Shown: one piece after another, positions 1 to 4,690 of the stretch
How positions within the stretch are numbered: position 1 is the first letter of the stretch
Layout: each line of letters starts with the position of its first letter
Source of the DNA: Flavobacteriales bacterium UBA4474
Lineage (GTDB): Bacteria; Bacteroidota; Bacteroidia; Flavobacteriales_D; Sanyastnellaceae
Assembly: GCA_002389295.1 (NCBI GenBank)
Contig: DGOE01000118.1
Coordinates: 5,139 to 12,232 of the forward strand
Direction of reading: 5' to 3'
DNA length: 7,094 bases
Program-made: the position numbers and the translations under genes
Notes under the pieces: model-generated
The model's input: the letters and a program-made list of their open reading frames with translations, nothing else
What the model was told of the DNA's origin: nothing
Database searches by the model: none

Positions 1-92
1 TTGGCACGCGGCTGTTCAAGCCAGGGTCCTCGCCGAGAGAGCGGGGCATCGCTGAGTACCTCCGCGCATTGTGGGGGGACAAGAAGGGCTGA
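1..92 (+). CDS. C-terminal end of an unidentified protein (partial)
   Basis: An open frame enters from the left edge and ends at TGA (90-92), giving 29 codons whose product ends in RGIAEYLRALWGDKKG. Most codons in this frame end in G or C, as expected for real coding sequence in this GC-rich genome. The other two plus-strand frames are also open for part of the stretch, so the frame choice is likely but not certain. The segment is too short to show a domain, and I do not recognise the family. It is followed by about 95 bases without a gene and then the tRNA gene on the same strand. Confidence 0.5.
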   Translation, partial: GTRLFKPGSSPRERGIAEYLRALWGDKKG

Positions 93-150
93 GCCTTGTT
101 TCCGCGACTAAAAATTGCCGCGGACTGCAACCATACTTATACCACCTGCG

Positions 151-158
151 TATCTTTG
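151..158 (+). promoter_or_regulatory. Probable -7 promoter element for the tRNA-Thr gene
   Basis: TATCTTTG matches all fixed positions of the Bacteroidota -7 consensus TAnnTTTG. It lies 29 bases before the first base of the tRNA, so transcription would begin some 20-25 bases upstream of the mature 5' end, which is plausible for a tRNA precursor. The partner TTG near -33 is not obvious at the usual spacing; the nearest TTG (115-117) is too far upstream. The rest of 93-187 shows no gene and no other clear signal. Confidence 0.5.
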
Positions 159-187
159 CCGCCCTGTCGCCGAGAGCGGTGATGCAA

Positions 188-262
<75 letters not shown>

Positions 263-263
<1 letters not shown>

Positions 264-290
264 AAAAGCCCCTCCCATGAGGGGCTTTTT
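263..290. terminator. Bidirectional intrinsic terminator shared by tRNA-Thr and the minus-strand operon
   Basis: This is a perfect 12-bp inverted repeat, AAAAAGCCCCTC (263-274) and GAGGGGCTTTTT (279-290), around the 4-base loop CCAT. Read on the plus strand it gives a GC-rich hairpin followed by five Ts directly after the tRNA. Read on the minus strand it gives the same form, placed about 85 bases past the end of the minus-strand operon at 376. The first base of the repeat is the terminal A of the encoded CCA. Confidence 0.9.
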
Positions 291-298
291 CATTCCCT

Positions 299-314
299 GA
301 CGCCTGCGGGCGTC
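299..314. repeat. Small GC-rich hairpin between terminator and operon end
   Basis: GACGCC (299-304) and GGCGTC (309-314) form a perfect 6-bp stem with loop TGCG. No T-run follows on either strand, so it is not a classical terminator by itself. It sits in the untranslated stretch between the shared terminator and the last gene of the minus-strand operon. It may be a 3' UTR structure or chance in GC-rich DNA. Confidence 0.35.
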
Positions 315-344
315 GCGCTTCTTCTGGAGGGTGGTTCCGTACAA

Positions 345-367
345 ATGGCTTCGCTCGGTGAAGCCAT
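345..367. repeat. Perfect 8-bp inverted repeat in the 3' UTR of the minus-strand operon
   Basis: ATGGCTTC (345-352) and GAAGCCAT (360-367) are perfect inverted copies around a 7-base loop. On the minus strand the hairpin begins 8 bases after the stop codon at 376 and is followed by only a short weak T stretch (TTG). This position fits a first, weak terminator or an mRNA 3'-end stabilising stem ahead of the stronger terminator at 263-290. Confidence 0.5.
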
Positions 368-375
368 ACCGTCGC

Positions 376-759
376 TCAATAATGACGGCGCTTGTTTTTG
401 CGCTTAAACAGATTGCCCACCTTGTTGGCCGCGCGCTTCGTCCAGGGAATCGGTCGCCCGGATTTGAACAGCCCTTTGTACCAGTTATCGGGACCGCCGC
501 CACGGCGCATCCGTTTAGCGGCGCGGCGTTGCGCGCGCCAGCGTTTGCGCGTGGATCGGTCTTGGGCCTTCCAGTGGGCTTTTCGGCCGTTGCGGAAGGC
601 TGTATTCTGCTCCTTCTCGCGCTCCTTTTGGAGCTTCATCTGCACCTTCCTTTGGTATTGGGCACTCTGTGATCGGTCGCGCTGGCCGTGGCCTGCAACC
701 ACAGCGATGAAGAGCATACCCATCACCAAACCCAGCCGAGCGGTCAGTAGCCTCATCAT
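376..759 (-). CDS. Small, strongly basic exported protein of unknown function
   Basis: The product is 127 residues from the ATG at 759. A TTG start at 768, overlapping the preceding stop, would add three residues; I prefer the ATG because it begins five bases after that stop. Residues 1-26 look like a signal peptide, with a basic start, a hydrophobic core (LGLVMGMLFIAVVAG) and a likely cut near GHGQ. The remaining roughly 100 residues hold about 35 Lys/Arg against six Asp/Glu. Residues 27-85 are rich in Arg, Lys and Gln and probably helical. A Gly-rich turn, RGGGPDNWYKG (86-96), follows, then a basic tail ending in KRKNKRRHY. I do not recognise the family. It is the last gene of a three-gene operon behind a secreted peptidase. 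It could bind polyanions such as LPS, extracellular DNA or polysaccharide, but that is inference from charge alone. The plus-strand open frames over the same bases have no export signal or operon fit. Confidence 0.72.
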   Translation of the reverse strand: MMRLLTARLGLVMGMLFIAVVAGHGQRDRSQSAQYQRKVQMKLQKEREKEQNTAFRNGRKAHWKAQDRSTRKRWRAQRRAAKRMRRGGGPDNWYKGLFKSGRPIPWTKRAANKVGNLFKRKNKRRHY

Positions 760-764
760 TTTGC

Positions 765-2537
765 TCAACGCGATTCCACAATAAACCGTGCCCAGGATGT
801 CGGGGTCGGGGATGCTGAAGCGTCCTCTTCGGGCACCCCATACAGGGTGAGGGTATAGGTCCCCGCTTCCAACATGTCCACAGGCACAGTCAAGGTGGTC
901 AGCGGTTCCTTTTCTCGTTCAATGGCGCCTACAGCGATCATGCGTCCGCGCCCATCGGAGACCATCCAAGTCAACGCGCTGCCTGCCGCTGCCAGCAGGT
1001 TGCCTTCTTCGAAGACCACGCGCAAACCATCGTCGGCGGCCGTAATTGGGTTGGGATAAATGAGGAGGTCTTCGGCTTCTCTATTGAACCGACCGCCCAG
1101 TGAGAGGTGGGCTTGCCAAAGGTTGGGAATGCCGAAGCCGCAGAGGGTGTCAGGCGCTTGGGACTGGTGTCCGGATAAGATGAGGGCCTGGCGGATGGCC
1201 CAAGCGGGCTTCTCTGGGTGTGCACTCCAGAGGCTGGTGGCCGCTCCACAGAGAATGGGGGAGGAAAACGAAGTACCGTTGCCGTCGCGGATCGAGCCGT
1301 CGGGGTGGATATAGACGGCGCTCCGCCCAGTGGCACACAGGTCGGGTTTGATGCGGCCATCGGCTGTCGGACCATAACTGCTGAAAGTGGCGTGGGTGCC
1401 AAAGGAATCAACCGCTCCCACGGCGATGACGCTGTCGCCATCGGCAGGGGCCGTGACCTTCTGCCATGGACTGTTGCCGCTGTTTCCCGCCGAATTGAAG
1501 ACCAGCATGCCCCGGGTAGCGGCGATGTCGGAGGCTTGCGTAATGGGAAAGGTGTCCCCGTCGAGGTCGCTGAGGTCATGGTTCTCCGAGCCCGCGTCGA
1601 ACAGGGAGTAGCCCAACGAGGTGTTGAGGATGTCGCACCCCATGCTGTCGGCGCGCTCAGCTGCGGCGACCCAATGGTATTCCTCCACCAGGTGCTCCCA
1701 GCCCACGTCTTCGGTGCGGAACAGCACATAAGTGGCGTCCGGTGCAGTGCCCATGTAGTGCTGTCCCCCCGGAGTGTCGAGGAAACCCACCATGGTCGAA
1801 AGGACCATGGCGCCGTGATAGTGTTCGTCATAGATCCATGGGGAGATCCCCCCTCCATTGGGAAAATTCCCGCCGATGACGATGCGGTCCTCGCCGCGCG
1901 CCCGGGCAAACGCAGGGTTGGAATCGACACGGTCAAATCCGCTGTCCAATACCCCGACCATCATGCCGCCCCCGCGGTGGCCCAGCCCGTGAATCAGGTC
2001 CACTTGAAGTTGGCGCACCTGCGGCCAGCTGGCACCGTAGGGCACAGGGCCACTTTGGTAAAGGGGGGCATGGGCGCTGCGCAATTGTGGCAACACTGGC
2101 GCGGGGTCATCGTCCTGGTACCATTGTGCACGGCGCACCTCGACGACGCCTTCCAGGAGGGCGATTTCCTGGAGGAGTGCCGCCATGCCGGCAGAATCCA
2201 CCACAGCGGTATCCAGGGTGATCACGATGCCGTTGAACCACTTGCTGCGGTGCAGCATGTGGATGGGCTGTATGTCCTCGGTCGCGCCCACTGCCAGGAC
2301 CGCCGCAATGCGCGCTGGGGACACAGGGAGGTCCAAGGAATCCAACGGGATGCCCTGCCTTTGGCGACGTTCCAATGCCCTCGGTGATAGCAACAAGGTG
2401 CCGGCATTCGGAGCAGCGAGGTCCACGCCGCACCCCGCTTTGTCGGCAAAGCCCACCCAATGGTGCAAGGGTGCCACCTGCGCAGACGCCATCACAGAGA
2501 GGGTCAGCCAAAGCCCCAGAGAAGCCAATGCTTTCAT
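765..2537 (-). CDS. Secreted subtilisin-like serine peptidase (S8 family) with putative T9SS sorting domain
   Basis: The 590-residue product is a probable extracellular or surface endopeptidase. Residues 1-20 (MKALASLGLWLTLSVMASAQ) form a signal peptide. Residues 21 to about 165 resemble the N-terminal region of Bacteroidota S8 peptidases (LSPRALERRQRQGI at 50-63), including a propeptide-like segment near 98-137. The catalytic domain spans about 170-480: Asp198 in VLDSG, His241 in HGAMV, oxyanion Asn352 in NSAGN, and nucleophile Ser423 in GTSFSSP. All key residues are present, so the enzyme should be active. The last 100 residues start with IYPNP (493-497) and run as short beta-like segments, consistent with a type A T9SS C-terminal domain that is removed during export across the outer membrane. 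The ATG at 2537 overlaps the stop of the upstream repeat-protein gene (ATGA), which implies translational coupling and fixes the start. A 26-residue longer frame exists but would hide the signal peptide. Substrate cannot be predicted. Confidence 0.95.
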   Translation of the reverse strand: MKALASLGLWLTLSVMASAQVAPLHHWVGFADKAGCGVDLAAPNAGTLLLSPRALERRQRQGIPLDSLDLPVSPARIAAVLAVGATEDIQPIHMLHRSKWFNGIVITLDTAVVDSAGMAALLQEIALLEGVVEVRRAQWYQDDDPAPVLPQLRSAHAPLYQSGPVPYGASWPQVRQLQVDLIHGLGHRGGGMMVGVLDSGFDRVDSNPAFARARGEDRIVIGGNFPNGGGISPWIYDEHYHGAMVLSTMVGFLDTPGGQHYMGTAPDATYVLFRTEDVGWEHLVEEYHWVAAAERADSMGCDILNTSLGYSLFDAGSENHDLSDLDGDTFPITQASDIAATRGMLVFNSAGNSGNSPWQKVTAPADGDSVIAVGAVDSFGTHATFSSYGPTADGRIKPDLCATGRSAVYIHPDGSIRDGNGTSFSSPILCGAATSLWSAHPEKPAWAIRQALILSGHQSQAPDTLCGFGIPNLWQAHLSLGGRFNREAEDLLIYPNPITAADDGLRVVFEEGNLLAAAGSALTWMVSDGRGRMIAVGAIEREKEPLTTLTVPVDMLEAGTYTLTLYGVPEEDASASPTPTSWARFIVESR

Positions 2538-3643
2538 TCTTCCGTCGCGGTCAGTTTGCCGAGCGCCCAGCGCTCTGTTCGGAGCAGCCCACCTTGTTCG
2601 TCGAAGTACCGCCATGTTCCGTCTTTCACGCCGGCGGTGTATTCCCCCATCTCCTTCTTGGGTTGGTTCCGCAATTCCCGCCGCAGGTTTTGTTCACTGC
2701 CCGTTTGCGGCGCAAACCCCGGAGGTCCAGCAGACTGGCCTGGGGACGCGTCGGCCGGTGCCATGACCCACTCTCCGAGGTCGTGCCAAGCCGTAAAAGG
2801 GCCGTCAAGCCGGCCAAAGGCATAACGCGCCACCCATTCAGGGCGGCCGCTGGGGTAGTGGGCCTCAAACTCGCCATTGAGTGGTTCTTCCTTCACCATG
2901 CGCCCCTCTTCGTAGGTGATGCGCGCGCGTTCCTTTCCGTTGGGGTTGTAGGTCGTCCAGGCCCCAATCGGTATGCCTTGTGCGTAGGTGCCCTTGCTCA
3001 GCAGTGCCCCGCCATCTTGCATCACCTTGGCCTCGCCATGTCGTTCTCCTTCCAGCCACATCTCCACCGAACGCGGGTTGCCACTGCGGTCGTAGGCCTT
3101 CCACAGTCCGGTTTTTCGGCCCTGGTTGAACTGCCCTTCTTCGAGCAGTTGGCCACTGGAGTGAAAAGTCTGTTGCGGACCATCCAACTGATCGTCGAGG
3201 TAGTGTTCCTTCAACCGGATGCGGCCCTGCTTGTCGAGGGCCTCCCACACGCCCGTTTTGCGCTGCGTCCATTCGCCATCGACTTTCAACGTGCGGTATT
3301 GGCCTTGGTGAGAAGGCGTGCCGTCCTCGCGGTAGAGGATGGCCTTGGCGATGTTGTTTTCGGAGTCGTGCTCCACTTCGCTCAGCACGCGGCCACTTTC
3401 CCTGAAAAAAGTGAAGTGTCCCACGGGTCGCCCATCTTGGAAAGAACCGCTGTAGTAGAGTTTGCCGTCAGGGTAGACCCGGATCCAGCGCCCCTGCTTC
3501 AATCCGGCTGCATCCGTGACATTGAATTGCTCTCCTGGCCGGCCATCGGGCCATTGTGAGGTGTCTGGGTCAGGCTGGGCTGTGAGGTCCGCAGGCCAAG
3601 CCAAAATCAAGCACGGAACGAGGAGGAGGAGGATTGAACGCAT
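2534..3643 (-). CDS. Exported MORN_2/YwqK-like repeat protein
   Basis: The product is 369 residues. Residues 1-22 (MRSILLLLVPCLILAWPADL plus TA) form a signal peptide ending before QPDPD, so the protein leaves the cytoplasm. From about residue 47 it consists of roughly ten degenerate units of the pattern G-x-W-x-x-Y-x-x-x-G-(K/R)-x-x-x-x-G-x-(Y/F)-x-x-G, for example GRWIRVYPDGKLYYSGSF (51-68) and GLWKAYDRSGNP (179-190). These match the MORN_2 repeats that databases often label as YwqK-family antitoxin. The last unit (341-358, DGTWRYFDEQGG) is separated by a Pro/Gly/Gln-rich insert at about 291-335. No catalytic motif is visible; such repeats usually form beta-sheet scaffolds that bind a partner. 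It is the first gene of the operon, and its stop overlaps the peptidase start. The start at 3643 was chosen because it opens directly with the signal peptide. No clear promoter was found in the divergent gap. The antitoxin label is unlikely given export and the lack of a toxin gene. Confidence 0.9.
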   Translation of the reverse strand: MRSILLLLVPCLILAWPADLTAQPDPDTSQWPDGRPGEQFNVTDAAGLKQGRWIRVYPDGKLYYSGSFQDGRPVGHFTFFRESGRVLSEVEHDSENNIAKAILYREDGTPSHQGQYRTLKVDGEWTQRKTGVWEALDKQGRIRLKEHYLDDQLDGPQQTFHSSGQLLEEGQFNQGRKTGLWKAYDRSGNPRSVEMWLEGERHGEAKVMQDGGALLSKGTYAQGIPIGAWTTYNPNGKERARITYEEGRMVKEEPLNGEFEAHYPSGRPEWVARYAFGRLDGPFTAWHDLGEWVMAPADASPGQSAGPPGFAPQTGSEQNLRRELRNQPKKEMGEYTAGVKDGTWRYFDEQGGLLRTERWALGKLTATEE

Positions 3644-3695
3644 TGCAGGACCAAATTGGGAACGAACAGCCAACCGGCCGCAGTATCCGGTCCCT

Positions 3696-3703
3696 TACTT
3701 TTG
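3696..3703 (+). promoter_or_regulatory. Probable -7 promoter element for mdh
   Basis: TACTTTTG matches the Bacteroidota consensus TAnnTTTG and ends 30 bases before the mdh ATG, predicting a leader of about 25 bases. A TTG at 3656-3658 is too far upstream to be the usual -33 partner, so the upstream half is weak. The element lies inside a longer upstream extension of the mdh frame, which argues that the extension is not translated. Confidence 0.55.
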
Positions 3704-3733
3704 CAAACCGATTCACCCAATCCCCAACACACC

Positions 3734-4678
3734 ATGATCAACCGCACCAAGGTCACCGTCGTAGGAGCAGGAAACGTGGGCGCCACCTGCGCCGATGTGC
3801 TCGCCACCCGAGAAGTCTGCAACGAGGTCGTCCTGCTCGACATCAAGGAGGGTTTTGCCGAAGGCAAGGCGCTCGACATCTGGGAAACCAGCCCCGTCAA
3901 CAGCTATGACACCCGCACGGTAGGCTCCACCAACGACTATGCCAAGACGGCCGGTTCCGACGTGGTCGTGATCACCAGCGGCCTGCCCCGCAAGCCTGGG
4001 ATGAGCCGCGACGACCTGATCGCCACCAATGCCGGCATCGTAAAGAGCGTCACCGAGCAGATTCTGCCGCACAGCCCGGAGGCCATCATCGTGATCGTGT
4101 CCAACCCCTTGGATGTGATGACCTATCAGGCGTGGAAGTCAGCCGGACTGCCCGACCACCGCGTGATGGGCATGGCGGGGGTGCTCGACACTGCCCGTTA
4201 CCGCGCTTTCCTCGCAGAGGCCCTCAATGTGAGCCCGAAGGACATCCAAGCCGTGCTGATGGGCGGCCATGGAGACACCATGGTGCCACTCCCGCGCTAC
4301 ACGACGGTGGGCGGCATTCCTGTGACCGAGCTGATTGATGCGGACGCATTGAACGCCATCGTCAACCGGACCAAAAAAGGTGGCGGCGAAATTGTACAGC
4401 TCCTGGGCACTTCAGCCTGGTATGCGCCCGGCGCAGCGGCTGCTCAGATGGTGGAAGCCATCGTGAAGGACCAGAAGCGCATCTTCCCGTGTTGCGTCCG
4501 CCTCACCGGTCAATACGGCCTGAGCGATCTGCACATTGGCGTGCCGGTCAAGCTCGGCGCCAAGGGCGTTGAGGAGATCATCGAGCTCGACCTCAACACA
4601 GAAGAAATGGCGATGCTCCACGAGAGCGCCAAGGCCGTCAAGGAAGTGGCCGAAGTATTGGACGGCATGGCCGTCTAA
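3734..4678 (+). CDS. mdh: Malate dehydrogenase, LDH-like type (NAD-dependent)
   Basis: The product interconverts malate and oxaloacetate with NAD(H) in the cytoplasm as part of the TCA cycle. It has 314 residues, normal for the LDH-like family. The Rossmann fold starts at once: VTVVGAGNVGAT gives the dinucleotide motif at residues 11-16, and Asp36 in LLDIKEG fits NAD rather than NADP preference. The substrate loop GLPRKPGMSRDDL carries Arg86 and Arg92. Arg at the first position is the malate-specific residue, where lactate dehydrogenases have Gln. Asn124 (VSNPLD), Asp152 and Arg155 (LDTARYR) and catalytic His179 (GGHGDTMVPL) complete the active site. The start at 3734 is chosen over an in-frame ATG at 3656 because the family begins here and the promoter-like TACTTTTG lies between the two. 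There is no Shine-Dalgarno sequence ahead of the ATG, as is usual in Bacteroidota. It is probably monocistronic: its left neighbour diverges and its right neighbour converges. Confidence 0.97.
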   Translation: MINRTKVTVVGAGNVGATCADVLATREVCNEVVLLDIKEGFAEGKALDIWETSPVNSYDTRTVGSTNDYAKTAGSDVVVITSGLPRKPGMSRDDLIATNAGIVKSVTEQILPHSPEAIIVIVSNPLDVMTYQAWKSAGLPDHRVMGMAGVLDTARYRAFLAEALNVSPKDIQAVLMGGHGDTMVPLPRYTTVGGIPVTELIDADALNAIVNRTKKGGGEIVQLLGTSAWYAPGAAAAQMVEAIVKDQKRIFPCCVRLTGQYGLSDLHIGVPVKLGAKGVEEIIELDLNTEEMAMLHESAKAVKEVAEVLDGMAV

Positions 4679-4690
4679 ACCGCGCCGGCC

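Noticed and set aside
331..784. Overlapping plus-strand open frames opposite the small basic gene
   Set aside because: They have no export signal, promoter or family resemblance. The minus-strand frame fits the operon spacing and starts with a signal peptide, though short genes here remain less certain than the large ones.
1218..2387. Long open frame (389 codons) on the plus strand, antisense to the S8 peptidase gene
   Set aside because: The minus-strand product has a full catalytic triad, signal peptide and sorting domain. The antisense frame shows no domain and is the sort of shadow that GC-rich codon bias produces.
2538..2615. Upstream extension of the S8 peptidase frame
   Set aside because: It would place 26 residues before a good signal peptide and overlap the upstream gene by about 80 bases. 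The ATG at 2537 with ATGA overlap is better.
2375..3559. Plus-strand open frame of 394 codons, slightly longer than the repeat-protein gene it opposes
   Set aside because: The minus strand encodes regular MORN_2 repeats, a signal peptide and a coupled stop/start with the next gene. The antisense translation lacks any recognisable pattern, so length alone is misleading.
2534..3643. A toxin-antitoxin system based on the YwqK-like repeats
   Set aside because: The protein is exported and its operon partners are a peptidase and a basic exported protein. No toxin family is visible.
3656..3733. Upstream extension of the mdh frame
   Set aside because: The extra residues are not part of the family, and a promoter-like TACTTTTG lies inside the extension.
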